The notes beneath the pieces are model-generated. The model ran no database searches. It was not told the DNA's origin and saw only the letters and a program-made list of their open reading frames with translations. From Photobacterium chitinilyticum (GTDB lineage: Bacteria > Pseudomonadota > Gammaproteobacteria > Enterobacterales > Vibrionaceae), in the NCBI RefSeq assembly GCF_004104355.1, contig NZ_RJLM01000002.1, positions 63,168-127,167 of the forward strand: a DNA stretch of 64,000 bases, read 5' to 3'. The position numbers and the translations under genes are program-made. Of the stretch, positions 18,474-27,569 are shown one piece after another. Positions within the stretch are counted from its first letter, which is position 1; every line of letters starts with the position of its first letter.

Positions 18474-20846
18474 TCACACTCTCAATTCATTCAGCTTCAC
18501 CTGAGCCTGACCGTAAACCGAATCCAGCGGATAGCCACTTTCATCAGACAAGATTCCAGCCGATTTACCAGTCAGGATCTCGAGTGCCTCAGTGACATGA
18601 CTTATCGCCCAGATCTGGAATTCCCCTTTCTCGACTGCCGCCACAACGTCCTTGCGAAGCATCAAATTGTGCGCGTTAGATTTAGGAATAATGACACCCT
18701 GTGTTGGCAAGCGACCTTTGATGCCACAGACATCAAAGAAACCTTCAATTTTCTCATTCACACCGCCGATTGGCTGAGCCTCACCAAACTGGTTCATAGA
18801 ACCGGTGATTGCCACATCCTGTCGAAGCGAGCTATTTGAAAAAGCGGAGACAATCGCACACAGTTCGGCCATTGATGCACTATCACCGTCAACACCGCCA
18901 TACGATTGCTCAAATGTGAGATGAGTGGTTAACGGGATCTTCTTGGCCTTGCCAAAAATTGAAGCTAAATAAGCCGACAGAATCATGACACCTTTCGAGT
19001 GAATACTGCCTCCGAGCTTCACATTGCGTTCAATATCAAAGACCTCGCCTTCCCCGTAAGCAGTCGTTGCGGTGATGCGATTGGGGGCTCCAAACTGGTA
19101 GTCAGTTGTTGATATCACTGACAGAGCATTGATTTGACCAACAACCTCTCCCTGGGTATCGATCAGTGTCGTACCGTTGGTAAATGTTTGCATAACATGA
19201 TCTTTGAGCCTGCTAACCCGCTTTTCCTGGCTCTGCAAGGCTTGCTCGACATGATTAGCCCGGATCATCGTCGCTTTCGATGACTTCGCCATGTAATTAC
19301 TTTCGCGAAGCAAATTAGCAATATCGGCAGAGTGCAGAGACAGCTTGTTCTGATCATCGGCCTGCCGTGAACTGTAATCAATGATCCTGGCAATCGCTTT
19401 TCTATCGCAGTGCAGCATTTCGCTGTCATTCACAATACTGGAGATAAAACGGGCATATTGAACCTCGGACTCGTCAGTACGCGGCATCTCGTCTTCAAAG
19501 TCGGCGGTAACACGGAACAACTCGCTAAAATCCGGATCATAATGCTGAAGCAACTGGTAGGTCTGGTAGTCCCCGAACAAGATGATTTTAACATTCAGCG
19601 GAATATCTTCAGGCTCCAACGAGATAGTTCCAGACAGGGTTACTTCCCGTTCCAGCGAACTCACGTTCAACTTTCTGGCTCGCAGTGCTCGCTTAAGGCC
19701 ATCCCATACATAAGGCCGCTCCAACACTTTTACCGCATCCATCAGCAACACACCACCGTTTGCCCGGTGCAGGCTGCCTGAGCGGATCAATGAAAAGTCG
19801 GTAAATACCGTTCCCTTGTAGGTCGCATTTTCCACATAACCGAATATGGAGTGGTAGCTCGGGCTATCTTCGACCACGATAGGAAACTTCTGCTCCGACT
19901 GGCTCACCAACACATTTACCTGATAACGCCGTGGCATTTTTTTGTCCAGCGCCGCGTAGGCAAGAGCAACTTGTTCTTCGCTTTCTTCCAGAAAGATATC
20001 CAGATTCTCCAGAATATCTTTCTGCATCGCTTTCAGATACGCCTTTATCTCTGACTGGCCCCGATAGGCCTCTTTGAGCGGCTTGATAAAATGCACCACC
20101 ACATCGAGAGCAACTTCTTCATTCAGCTTCTGAATTTTATCGGAGAACTCTTCCTCTAGCTCGGTTAGCTGGCGTACGATGCCACGAAGTTTTTTCTCCA
20201 GATCGTTAATCGTTTCTTCAAATTGTTCCTGTTCTTCCTCTGACAGCTGAGCAAAGCTCTCTTCTGTATGAGGCTCCTCACCGTTCAGAGCCACCAGCTG
20301 ATACTCGCCCTGAGTGGTCAACGACAGGCTGACACTGTTCTCTTTCGCCTCATTGGTCAGGGTTAACAGTGAACTTTCCTGCTTCTGCGTTAGCTGATTC
20401 TTCAATGTTTCAGAACGGCTATAATACATTTCATTGTCGAACGCCAGCGGCAAAGCCTTAACTAACCTCAACATCAGCTTTTCGATTTCTTTCTTGAATT
20501 TATTCCCGGTACCCGCTGGTAACTTCAATACTTTCGGGCTTCGGGTTTCTTCGAAATTCGCCACATAACACCAGTCATATAACGGTGTCCCATTCCCGTT
20601 CGGATCATGGCGGTTGAGATAACGCAGCACCATGGTGCGCTTGCCAAGACCGTTGCGGCCAATGGCATAGATGTTGTAACCCTTCTCTTTAATCGACATA
20701 GCAAACTCAACGGCCTGCTGTGCCCTTTCCTGCCCGACAATTTCATCAAGCGGAGTCAGGTGCTTGGTCGACTTGCAATCAGCCGCCAGCCCATTCAATT
20801 CTGATGCGCGATACAGCTTGTCACTGCTTAGAGGTTTAATTGACAT
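18474..20846 (-). CDS. Lon-related AAA+ ATP-dependent protease (LonB-like/AAA_32 type)
   Basis: 790 residues. The N-terminal part has a degenerate Walker A (IGRNGLGKRTM, about 62-72). A long coiled-coil insertion covers about 180-290 (rich in EEEQEQFEETINDLEKK). The AAA core contains HRANGGVLLMDA. The C-terminal Lon protease domain has the catalytic Ser in GVDGDSASMAEL (about 655) and Lys in GGVNEKIEGFF (about 697). It matches the Lon-related putative protease family (E. coli YcbZ/LonH type), which lacks the usual Lon N-domain. Substrates are unknown. It is divergent from the TrmH-type gene. Its upstream region contains a motif shared with the hypothetical gene at 24112. Confidence 0.9.
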   Translation of the reverse strand: MSIKPLSSDKLYRASELNGLAADCKSTKHLTPLDEIVGQERAQQAVEFAMSIKEKGYNIYAIGRNGLGKRTMVLRYLNRHDPNGNGTPLYDWCYVANFEETRSPKVLKLPAGTGNKFKKEIEKLMLRLVKALPLAFDNEMYYSRSETLKNQLTQKQESSLLTLTNEAKENSVSLSLTTQGEYQLVALNGEEPHTEESFAQLSEEEQEQFEETINDLEKKLRGIVRQLTELEEEFSDKIQKLNEEVALDVVVHFIKPLKEAYRGQSEIKAYLKAMQKDILENLDIFLEESEEQVALAYAALDKKMPRRYQVNVLVSQSEQKFPIVVEDSPSYHSIFGYVENATYKGTVFTDFSLIRSGSLHRANGGVLLMDAVKVLERPYVWDGLKRALRARKLNVSSLEREVTLSGTISLEPEDIPLNVKIILFGDYQTYQLLQHYDPDFSELFRVTADFEDEMPRTDESEVQYARFISSIVNDSEMLHCDRKAIARIIDYSSRQADDQNKLSLHSADIANLLRESNYMAKSSKATMIRANHVEQALQSQEKRVSRLKDHVMQTFTNGTTLIDTQGEVVGQINALSVISTTDYQFGAPNRITATTAYGEGEVFDIERNVKLGGSIHSKGVMILSAYLASIFGKAKKIPLTTHLTFEQSYGGVDGDSASMAELCAIVSAFSNSSLRQDVAITGSMNQFGEAQPIGGVNEKIEGFFDVCGIKGRLPTQGVIIPKSNAHNLMLRKDVVAAVEKGEFQIWAISHVTEALEILTGKSAGILSDESGYPLDSVYGQAQVKLNELRV

Positions 20847-20874
20847 AAAGATCCCTCTTCTTATGACACTAAAT

Positions 20875-20914
20875 AACTTCAGTGTAGACAGTAAATTATT
20901 ATATTTTAGTGACT
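20875..20914 (-). promoter_or_regulatory. Shared promoter-like element upstream of the Lon-related gene
   Basis: Read on the minus strand: TCACTAAAA (20912-20904), a TATAAT, then TGTCTACACT (20890-20881) and GAAGT. The two conserved words are 13 bases apart. The same arrangement occurs at 24236-24275. Whether this is a promoter, an operator or both cannot be decided from sequence. Confidence 0.5.
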
Positions 20915-21097
20915 TATCTACCGTTTAGCGGGCTAAGAGGCCATTCACGCTGCCTAACCGCTCACTTTGTGAACAGATACCATATAAGTTATAAGGTTTA
21001 TAGAATAAAAACGAAGCATCTATTACCGCGCTACCGCTCCTTCATTTGCTTTGTTAGAATGCCGCGCTCTTTCATACCAGGTAAGCGGAAAACATTG

Positions 21098-21619
21098 ATG
21101 AAAAATACCCAGGTCAGTATTGGACTAAGTAACCCGAAAAGCCCAACAAACGTCGGGGCCGTCATGCGCGCCGCAGGGTGCTATCGAGTCGACAATGTAA
21201 TTTATACTGGCGAGCGTTATGATCGTGCAGCGAAATTTCAGACTGACACCAAAAGCATGTCACGCAAAATCCCGCTCACTGGCGTGAACTCTTTGCTTGA
21301 TGACTTGCCTGCAGATACTCATATTGTTTGCGTTGAATTGGCAGAAGGTGCAATACCACTACCGCACTTTCAACACCCGGAAAACGCGCTATATGTATTT
21401 GGCCCCGAAGACGGCACGATTGCGCAGGATGTGGTCGACAGAGCTGATGCTGTCGTTTATGTTCCGACAGTCGGCTGTATGAATCTGGCCGCTACCGTGA
21501 ATGTATTGCTTTATGACCGTTTGGCAAAGTCAGAAGATATGCTGGCTGGTGATGAGCTTATTCGCCAAAGCCGTGATAACCGTAACCACCTGGTGGTAAA
21601 AACCAAAGCCACAGCATAA
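21098..21619 (+). CDS. TrmH/SpoU-family RNA methyltransferase
   Basis: 173 residues from ATG 21098 (MKNTQVSIGLSNPKSPTNVG). An upstream in-frame extension to 20909 is not protein-like and overlaps the promoter region, so it is rejected. The fold is SPOUT: motif 1 NPKSPTNVGAVMRAAGCYR (about 12-30), motif 2 LYVFGPEDGTI (about 98-108) and motif 3 VPTVGCMNLAATVNVLLYDR (about 124-143), which form the knotted SAM site. The target is probably a 2'-O-ribose in tRNA or rRNA; the exact base is not predictable. A 26-bp perfect palindrome follows the stop. Confidence 0.88.
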   Translation: MKNTQVSIGLSNPKSPTNVGAVMRAAGCYRVDNVIYTGERYDRAAKFQTDTKSMSRKIPLTGVNSLLDDLPADTHIVCVELAEGAIPLPHFQHPENALYVFGPEDGTIAQDVVDRADAVVYVPTVGCMNLAATVNVLLYDRLAKSEDMLAGDELIRQSRDNRNHLVVKTKATA

Positions 21620-21624
21620 TCTAT

Positions 21625-21650
21625 TTATACCCAAGCTAGCTTGGGTATAA
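21625..21650. terminator. 26-bp perfect palindrome, possible bidirectional terminator
   Basis: Arms TTATACCCAAGCT / AGCTTGGGTATAA meet with no spacer, just after the RNA methyltransferase stop. There is no clear T-run, so a terminator role is uncertain. The rest of the 343-bp gap up to 21962 shows no gene. Confidence 0.5.
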
Positions 21651-21962
21651 AGCAGACCCTAAATAGGCACTTATGGGCCCACACCAGCTTGTTAATATCT
21701 ACACAACAAGTCTTCTTAATCGCCGTCACTGTCAACACTGTAAGTTAACGCCTTCGCATATTGAATTAATCTCCAAAACCTTAACTAAACCTCTAACACC
21801 TTACGTTAACAACCACTCATTCTTACCCACATTTAGCCCTTATAAAAAGCAAGGTTATGGTGTTTTTGTGTGATGAATGTTCGATTGTTAAATATATAAA
21901 ACATATATCATGTGCAACCAAATTTTTAATCTATCTTAAACGCTGTCATCAAGGAGATTGAT

Positions 21963-23276
21963 GTGTTTTTTGTTGAATTTCTGATTGTACTTGTCTGTAT
22001 TTTGATCGGTGCCCGGATCGGTGGTATCGGTTTGGGTGTTATGGGGGGCGTCGGCTTAGCCGTTTTAAGCTTCATCTTTGGCTTGCAGCCTACCAGTCCA
22101 CCTATCAATGTAATGTTGATGATCATGGCTGTTGTTGCGGCAGCAGCATCAATGCAAGCTGCTGGCGGTCTTGATTTCCTGATCAAAATTGCTACCAATA
22201 TCCTGCGCAAAAACCCTAAATACATTACTTTTATCGCGCCGGTTGTTACCTATGTATTCACTATGATGGCGGGTACAGGCCACGTAGCCTATTCCGTACT
22301 ACCTGTGATTGCGGAAGTTAGCCGCCGCAGTGGCATTCGTCCAGAACGCCCAATGGGTATGGCAGTTATTGCCTCCCAGTTCGCCATTGTCGCCAGCCCA
22401 ATTGCAGCCGCTGTTGTTGCTCTTGTTGCCTTCCTTGAGCCTCAGGGAATTACCCTTGCCGACGTTCTCATGGTTACGATTCCAGGCACCAGCCTAGGTC
22501 TAACGGCTGCCTGTGTTATCGTTAACAAGCTAGGCAAAGAGCTCAAAGACGATCCTGAATATCGCCGCCGTATGGAAGATCCTGTTTTCCGTAAAGAAAT
22601 GGAACAGGAAGTGAAGGTTGAAGAGCTTGTGATCAAGCCTGAAGCCAAGAAAGCCGTATCACTGTTCTTGTTTGGTTCATTGATTGTTGTACTGATGGGA
22701 GCATTCCCGTCACTACGTCCGAGCTTTGATGGCAATGCCATGGGAATGGCCCACACGATTGAGATTGTCATGCTGTCTGTTGCAGCCATGATCATCCTAA
22801 TCTGCAAGCCTGACGGTTATGCCATTACCCAAGGCTCGGTGTTCCATGCAGGTATGCGTGCCATTGTTGCTATCTTCGGTATCGCGTGGCTAGGTGACAC
22901 CTTCATCGGCGGTCACGGTGTGATGGTAAAAGAAACTGTGGCTGGTTTGGTAGAAGTTGCTCCTTGGACCTTTGCCTTTGCTCTGTTTGCACTGTCTGTC
23001 ATGGTGAACAGCCAAGGTGCGACAACCGCTGTACTTGTACCGGTTGCGATTACCCTAGGCCTTCCACCGGAAGTGATCATTGCAACATTTGTTGCAGTTA
23101 ACGGTTACTTCTTCATTCCAAACTACGGCCCAATCATCGCTTCAATCGATTTTGACCGTACGGGCACAACAAACATCGGTAAATATATCTTTAACCACAG
23201 CTTCATGATCCCGGGTCTGTTGAGCATGGTCTTCAGTATTATGTTCGGCTTCCTGTTTGCCGGCATCGTACTGTAA
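21963..23276 (+). CDS. Anaerobic C4-dicarboxylate transporter, DcuA/DcuB family
   Basis: 437 residues from GTG 21963, six bases after AAGGAG (21951-21956). The overlapping ATG at 21961 leads to an early stop, so GTG is the start. About ten to twelve hydrophobic segments are visible. Family motifs include [19 protein letters not shown], the stretch [35 protein letters not shown] and [19 protein letters not shown]. Dcu carriers exchange fumarate, malate or aspartate for succinate across the inner membrane during fumarate respiration. Features of both DcuA ([22 protein letters not shown]) and DcuB ([11 protein letters not shown]) are present, so the subtype is left open. A strong terminator follows. 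Confidence 0.88.
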   Translation: MFFVEFLIVLVCILIGARIGGIGLGVMGGVGLAVLSFIFGLQPTSPPINVMLMIMAVVAAAASMQAAGGLDFLIKIATNILRKNPKYITFIAPVVTYVFTMMAGTGHVAYSVLPVIAEVSRRSGIRPERPMGMAVIASQFAIVASPIAAAVVALVAFLEPQGITLADVLMVTIPGTSLGLTAACVIVNKLGKELKDDPEYRRRMEDPVFRKEMEQEVKVEELVIKPEAKKAVSLFLFGSLIVVLMGAFPSLRPSFDGNAMGMAHTIEIVMLSVAAMIILICKPDGYAITQGSVFHAGMRAIVAIFGIAWLGDTFIGGHGVMVKETVAGLVEVAPWTFAFALFALSVMVNSQGATTAVLVPVAITLGLPPEVIIATFVAVNGYFFIPNYGPIIASIDFDRTGTTNIGKYIFNHSFMIPGLLSMVFSIMFGFLFAGIVL

Positions 23277-23296
23277 TAAGCAATATTATCTATCCA

Positions 23297-23322
23297 AGCC
23301 CTGCCGTCGCAGGGCTTTTTTT
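23297..23322 (+). terminator. Rho-independent terminator of the dcu gene
   Basis: Stem AGCCCTGC / GCAGGGCT around CGTC, followed by seven T residues. Confidence 0.93.
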
Positions 23323-23377
23323 ATCTCTATTTTCTTACTAAGCATACGGATAAATCGATGGCTTACTGTGGTTATTG

Positions 23378-24112
23378 CTATGTATCTTGCCCTAAGCTGC
23401 TCAAGATGAATCGAACTTTTTTTTCATTCTCTTCATAGTCCGTTATGGCCTGAACGACTTTGAGACAAGCGATTGTCAAACGATGCCAGTTGGTATGCCG
23501 AACATCGGTATAAATTGCGACCGGAAAATCATCAGGTATACCGAGCGGTTCAATATAATTAGCAGACGGCTCTTGATAGTCGCGGTGGTATTTCAAGCAG
23601 GGCCAACTAATAATTTCAACGGCTGCTTTGGCAATACCGACTTTCCATCCTTCTTTAGCTTCTTCCGGAGAGAGATCAACGTAACTATCGGTACTGACAT
23701 CGGCATCAAGCCAGCTTTGAACCGTGGCAAGATAATGTTGATGATCATAGTCTTCAATCAATTCGTTGACGGCTGATGACTGGAAGGTAAAAGAAACATT
23801 GAGCTGATACAGCTCGGCCAGTGTCATGTCATCAAGTGCTGCAAGTGCAACCTCAAACGCCCTTTCATGCAACTTTGCTTCCGCTGCCAGGCGTTGTTTT
23901 TCCTCCCTGCGGCGCTTTTCTTTTAAATACCGGATTCGACTCTTGCCATCTTCAATTAGCTGCTGAGCTTGCTGCAAAACTTCAATTTCTGCAGGGGAAT
24001 AGAGTTCGTTGAGATCGGACAAGATAACATTCTTGATAATATTGGATGCGGTGGTCGCTTTCGTCTGTTTGCTTTTCAAAGCTTGGCTGTTCGCAAAATC
24101 GAGCATGATCAA
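23378..24112 (-). CDS. Hypothetical protein with central coiled coil
   Basis: 244 residues, not recognised. Residues about 40-95 are highly charged and helical (ELYSPAEIEVLQQ, RYLKEKRRREEKQRLAAEAK), suggesting a coiled coil. The C-terminal half is globular with several Trp and Tyr residues (ISWPCLKYHRDYQEP, HTNWHRLT). There is no signal peptide or membrane segment, so it is predicted cytoplasmic. It is monocistronic. Its upstream region shares a two-part motif with the Lon-related protease gene, hinting at common control; no functional claim is made. Met3 (24106) is an alternative start. Confidence 0.75.
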   Translation of the reverse strand: MIMLDFANSQALKSKQTKATTASNIIKNVILSDLNELYSPAEIEVLQQAQQLIEDGKSRIRYLKEKRRREEKQRLAAEAKLHERAFEVALAALDDMTLAELYQLNVSFTFQSSAVNELIEDYDHQHYLATVQSWLDADVSTDSYVDLSPEEAKEGWKVGIAKAAVEIISWPCLKYHRDYQEPSANYIEPLGIPDDFPVAIYTDVRHTNWHRLTIACLKVVQAITDYEENEKKVRFILSSLGQDT

Positions 24113-24235
24113 TCCCTCAATATCAAAACAACAGTGCCTGAACCATCAATACAAAAACGGATTAAGCCAGATGTCCTCTAAGGCCTCGACGGGTATGGTC
24201 TATTGGCTGTATCTCTCCTCTTGCTTCGTTCCCAA

Positions 24236-24275
24236 TACTTCTAGTGTAGACAAAAAATCATATTTTTTAGTGATT
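24236..24275 (-). promoter_or_regulatory. Shared promoter-like element upstream of the hypothetical gene
   Basis: Read on the minus strand: TCACTAAAA (24273-24265), TATGAT, then TGTCTACACT (24252-24243) and AGAAGT. The spacing is 12 bases against 13 at the Lon-related gene. It sits about 130 bp from the start codon. Confidence 0.5.
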
Positions 24276-24401
24276 TGGCTCGAAAATGAATCACAGTACC
24301 AAGCAGAGAACCAAAGCACCTCCCCTAGGGCTGAGGTGCCATCAAAACGCTTTGCGAAATTACACTCAATTTAGCCTCATGCTAATTGCTATTACAAATC
24401 A

Positions 24402-24821
24402 CTAAGGCGCATATTTTGCAAACACTTCCGCTTCGGTCATATTTTGAGTGTCATTACTAAAAGCATAATACCCAGGCTTTTTATCAATAAAAATTTGATG
24501 ATCCATATTCATTTGATCTTGCTGCTCCAGAAGACCTGCAGAAATAATATGCTGGCCGCTATCCTTGAGCAGATAGAACAGATGCGTACCGCATTCCTTG
24601 CAAAAAACACGCTCTGCCCACTCCGAAGAAGAATAACGACTTACAAACTCTTCACCATTAATAGTGATTTCAGTTCCGCCATCGACCGCTAATAACGGGC
24701 CACCTCCCCATTTACGACACATACCGCAATGACACGCTCCAACATGTAAATCAGCGGCTTTAGCCTCAATCGCGATTTTTCCACACAGGCAACTGCCTGA
24801 TACTGCTTGTTTCTCATCCAT
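24402..24821 (-). CDS. Gfa-like (glutathione-dependent formaldehyde-activating-like) zinc protein
   Basis: 139 residues with the Mss4-like cysteine pattern of the Gfa family: SCLCGK (about 10-15), ACHCGMCRKWGG (about 29-40) and FCKECGTHLF (about 73-82). These Cys sets bind structural and labile zinc. Family members range from glutathione/S-hydroxymethylglutathione-related proteins to many of unknown activity, so the enzyme function is not assigned. It is a single gene with a 276-bp gap to the next one. It ends YAFSNDTQNMTEAEVFAKYAP. Confidence 0.85.
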   Translation of the reverse strand: MDEKQAVSGSCLCGKIAIEAKAADLHVGACHCGMCRKWGGGPLLAVDGGTEITINGEEFVSRYSSSEWAERVFCKECGTHLFYLLKDSGQHIISAGLLEQQDQMNMDHQIFIDKKPGYYAFSNDTQNMTEAEVFAKYAP

Positions 24822-24936
24822 ACATCCTTCCTTGTCTTTGTCTGTTTATACATAGTTCACATCAAAAATAACTGTACATACATACAGGTAAATTATTCAA
24901 CTAAAGACGCTCAACTCTGCGATCAATGTATAATTA

Positions 24937-24967
24937 TTAGCCAGTATCGATAGTAGATACTGGCTAA
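24937..24967. repeat. Inverted repeat in intergenic region
   Basis: TTAGCCAGTATC and GATACTGGCTAA form perfect arms around GATAGTA. It lies between the Gfa-like gene and the terminator at 25028. With no T-run it may be an operator or mRNA hairpin; the function is unknown. Confidence 0.6.
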
Positions 24968-25021
24968 CCGTCCAAACAGCCAATCCCAACTAAACCTTAA
25001 TTCCAACCGCTATCAATAAAT

Positions 25022-25061
25022 AAAAACACCCTAGTCGTTCAACGGAACAACTAGGGTATTT
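25022..25061 (-). terminator. Terminator of the small barrel-like gene, possibly bidirectional
   Basis: CCCTAGT and ACTAGGG plus GTT/AAC form the stem, with A-rich and T-rich flanks on both sides (minus strand GTTTTTATTT). It sits about 40 bp beyond the stop at 25098. Confidence 0.8.
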
Positions 25062-25097
25062 TTAAATCTAGGGTGCAATTAAATGCTTGGCAAACAG

Positions 25098-25391
25098 CTA
25101 AACCAGCAACTGGCTCCCCAGTGCCTTGGCCTGTTCGTCGTCGACGACCGCCTGCACCGAGATATCCATATCGCTATTCCATTTCAGGGCATAGGCAGAT
25201 ATCGCCTCGATGCTATCAGACTCACAAATTGCTACCCCTGTACCGCTGGCCAGATCATGCCAGCGTCCAATCATCTTGATATGTTCTCCCATCATAGCCT
25301 GATCCTGCTCTTCAGAAAGTTGAGAGAAATGGGCCAGAGTCGGGTGAAGCTTGCCTTGATGTAACTGCCAGGTAATTAAAAATGTCATCAT
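25098..25391 (-). CDS. Small DUF3303-like dimeric alpha/beta protein
   Basis: 97 residues from ATG 25391 (MMTFLITWQLHQGKLHPTL), preceded by GAGGT. The longer open frame to 25508 is rejected because its extra part overlaps the end of the MBL gene and looks non-protein. The pattern of a first beta-strand (FLITWQL), a helix with FSQLSEEQDQAMMGEHIKMI, then GRWHDLASGTGVAICESDS resembles DUF3303-type ferredoxin-like barrels. The similarity is weak and no activity can be named. It follows the MBL-fold gene by 56 bp and probably shares its transcript. Confidence 0.7.
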   Translation of the reverse strand: MMTFLITWQLHQGKLHPTLAHFSQLSEEQDQAMMGEHIKMIGRWHDLASGTGVAICESDSIEAISAYALKWNSDMDISVQAVVDDEQAKALGSQLLV

Positions 25392-25447
25392 CAGTACCTC
25401 GTTTAAGCACTGAGGATAAGTATAGATAAGCAGGTAGGTATCAGCGT

Positions 25448-26611
25448 CTAAGGCTGTGCTTGCGCAAGCTGCGAATAATCCAACCACTCCAGCCTGTCTT
25501 GCCACCAATATGTCGTACGCACTGGCAGAGAGAAATCCAGTGACTCACCGACCAAAGGGGTAACCAAATCCGCATTACGAACCTCAGCCTCGACAATTAG
25601 ATCATTCACCGGCTCATCCCAGCGATGGAGAAACAGTTCGTAGGTTGACCAATGCACCGGAAAGAGTTTCTCGGCCCTGACATCCAAATGCGCCTGCATG
25701 GTATGAGCGGCCTGCATATGCCCCCAGCCTTCGACTGGATAGCCTTTTTCTTCCTTCACATTGGCTGCGACTTCGATAAACGATAAATCAAACGGACCTA
25801 GGCGATCACCAATCTGTTTGAAGTGTTCTCCGTAGGCTGAGTCACCACTGAAAAACACGCTACCAGCGTCTGCCTGAATCGCCCAGGATGACCACAAGGT
25901 TTTATTGGAATCAAACAGGCTACGTCCCGAATTATGATTAGCCGGTGCCGACGTAATCGTTACGCTATTGAGTTGCTGGCTCTCCCACCAGTCAAACTCT
26001 TGAATGTTTGACGGTTTCACTCCCCACTTTTCAAGGTGACGACCAACCCCTAACGGAACAAAGAATTTTACTTCTTTATTGGCATAGTATCGCGCAGTGT
26101 TTTCTTCCAAATGATCAAAATGATCGTGAGAAATTAAGATCACATCTGGAACAGGCAGATCCTCTCGGCTAACTGGTGCATCGACATTCCGCTCAAACCA
26201 GCGAGAAAAAAATGAAGGCGCAGCATAGTCAAAAACTGGATCGATCAACAAGCGGGTATTATCCACCTCAACAAACAAAGATGAGTGCCCCAACCAAGTC
26301 ACTCTAAGTGATTTGCTTGGCTTAGCGAGTAATTGAGTATCGACAGCCTGAAACTGAAGTCGCTCAGCTGGCTTGAGCCGATCACGCTGCATGAAAAACT
26401 TCCACATGGTTTTTAGCATACCTTCTTCAGCGTTTACTTTAGGCAGATGAGAAACAACTTTACCATCAACAAATTGTGGGGAGCTAGCAATACGCTCTTG
26501 CCTCAGATCTGCGCTTCGAACGTAGTCGATATCAACCTTGTCGTTGCCACTCGCTACCGCTCCAAGCGCTGCCAATACTGCTACCATAGATATTTTTAAT
26601 TTTGTGTTCAT
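25448..26611 (-). CDS. Exported MBL-fold metal-dependent hydrolase (NAPE-PLD/UlaG-like)
   Basis: 387 residues with an N-terminal signal peptide (MNTKLKISMVAVLAALGAVA). The metallo-beta-lactamase fold is shown by VTWLGHSSLFVEV (about 104-116), the metal motif ILISHDHFDHLE (about 157-168), ITSAPANHNSGRS, VFFSGDSAYG (about 252-261) and a late His in FPVHWSTYELF. This order fits the N-acyl-phosphatidylethanolamine phospholipase D-like branch. Periplasmic location is predicted; the substrate is unknown. It is divergent from a TetR gene with two palindromic sites between them, so it is very likely the regulator's target. Confidence 0.85.
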   Translation of the reverse strand: MNTKLKISMVAVLAALGAVASGNDKVDIDYVRSADLRQERIASSPQFVDGKVVSHLPKVNAEEGMLKTMWKFFMQRDRLKPAERLQFQAVDTQLLAKPSKSLRVTWLGHSSLFVEVDNTRLLIDPVFDYAAPSFFSRWFERNVDAPVSREDLPVPDVILISHDHFDHLEENTARYYANKEVKFFVPLGVGRHLEKWGVKPSNIQEFDWWESQQLNSVTITSAPANHNSGRSLFDSNKTLWSSWAIQADAGSVFFSGDSAYGEHFKQIGDRLGPFDLSFIEVAANVKEEKGYPVEGWGHMQAAHTMQAHLDVRAEKLFPVHWSTYELFLHRWDEPVNDLIVEAEVRNADLVTPLVGESLDFSLPVRTTYWWQDRLEWLDYSQLAQAQP

Positions 26612-26629
26612 TCCTAGCTAGCCCCAAAA

Positions 26630-26647
26630 GTAAACGATGGTGTATAC
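26630..26647. promoter_or_regulatory. TetR operator candidate near the MBL gene
   Basis: GTAAACGATGGTGTATAC, an imperfect 18-bp dyad that resembles the perfect one 46 bp away. It is 19 bp upstream of the MBL start. Confidence 0.6.
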
Positions 26648-26675
26648 TTTTAATCTTAACGGGAATATTGAAAAA

Positions 26676-26693
26676 GTAAACACATGTGTTTAC
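26676..26693. promoter_or_regulatory. Perfect 18-bp palindrome, TetR operator candidate
   Basis: GTAAACACATGTGTTTAC is a perfect palindrome between the divergent MBL and TetR genes, 25 bp before the TetR start. Confidence 0.75.
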
Positions 26694-26718
26694 CTTTAAA
26701 TTCATCAATGGTGTTGAA

Positions 26719-27330
26719 ATGGCTAAAATCGCTGAAATAAAACAAGAAAATATCATTCTTGCTGCAATTGATATTTTCACTGATAAAGGACTGGAACAGG
26801 CGAGTATGGAAGCCATTTCAAAAAAGGCCGAAGTCTCGAAACGTACGCTTTACAAGTATTACCCAACCAAGGAAAGCTTGTTCAGTGCCATTATTGAGCG
26901 CTTGTTATCAAATGTAGGGGTCACCAGCCAGGTCCCCTTCAATCCTGACGTGTCTGTTAAGGCCCAGCTGACTGCAATGGCACAAACAAAAGTCGAGCTG
27001 CTATGCTGCCCGCACTTTCATTCATTAGCCAGAATGGTACTGTCCGAATGTATGCGTTCGAGCAGCTCAGCGACACTAATGGTAGAAAAAGTACAGCAAC
27101 TAGAAGGCTGCCATGGGCTTACCAGATGGATTGAAGCAGGTGTTGCAGCTGGGAAACTTGATGTCGAGTATCCGGAGATTGCTTCCGAGCAATTTATCGC
27201 CGCCCTGAAGGCAATTGTGTTCTGGCCGCAAATACTGGTACATCTACCCGCAGCCAGCCAGCATGAGAGAGAGGTAGCCATTGAAATGGCCGTCGCGCAA
27301 TTTCTTAGTGCCTATCTCAAAGAAAACTAA
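26719..27330 (+). CDS. TetR/AcrR-family transcriptional regulator
   Basis: 203 residues from ATG 26719 (MAKIAEIKQENIILAAIDIF). An upstream in-frame ATG at 26686 would place the start inside the palindrome and is rejected. The N-terminal helix-turn-helix includes GLEQASMEAISKKAEVSKRT and LYKYYPTKESLFSAII (about 24-60). The C-terminal ligand domain is of the AefR-like kind (FHSLARMVLSECMR). It is expected to repress itself and the divergent MBL-fold hydrolase through the palindrome at 26676-26693. The inducer is unknown. Confidence 0.88.
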   Translation: MAKIAEIKQENIILAAIDIFTDKGLEQASMEAISKKAEVSKRTLYKYYPTKESLFSAIIERLLSNVGVTSQVPFNPDVSVKAQLTAMAQTKVELLCCPHFHSLARMVLSECMRSSSSATLMVEKVQQLEGCHGLTRWIEAGVAAGKLDVEYPEIASEQFIAALKAIVFWPQILVHLPAASQHEREVAIEMAVAQFLSAYLKEN

Positions 27331-27353
27331 CCGATATACCTGCCATATTTTAC

Positions 27354-27377
27354 AACCAGATCATTAATGATCTGGTT
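27354..27377. terminator. Perfect 24-bp palindrome after the TetR gene, likely terminator
   Basis: Arms AACCAGATCATT / AATGATCTGGTT meet directly, followed by TATAAATAT rather than a clean T-run. It starts 24 bp beyond the TetR stop. Confidence 0.55.
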
Positions 27378-27569
27378 TATAAATATCATGGTGTGTCACA
27401 CAAAATATGAATTTATCCTTCACTTCAAGTTTAATAACTAATATTTATAAAAAAGTCTCACTTACAATCCGAACATATATGCTGAATGAGTTAGTGTGCT
27501 GCATCCAAATATTATTTACGTAATATTTCTATCCTCGATTCCCCCAGACGAATATTGTTCGAAATATTT

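Noticed and set aside
20909-21097. N-terminal extension of the TrmH-type gene
   Set aside because: Not protein-like, overlaps the divergent promoter region; family similarity starts at MKNTQVSIG (21098).
21961-21984. ATG at 21961 as start of the dcu gene
   Set aside because: It reads into a stop after seven codons; the GTG two bases later is in frame with the transporter.
25392-25508. N-terminal extension of the small barrel-like gene
   Set aside because: It overlaps the end of the MBL gene, and a good GAGGT ribosome site precedes ATG 25391.
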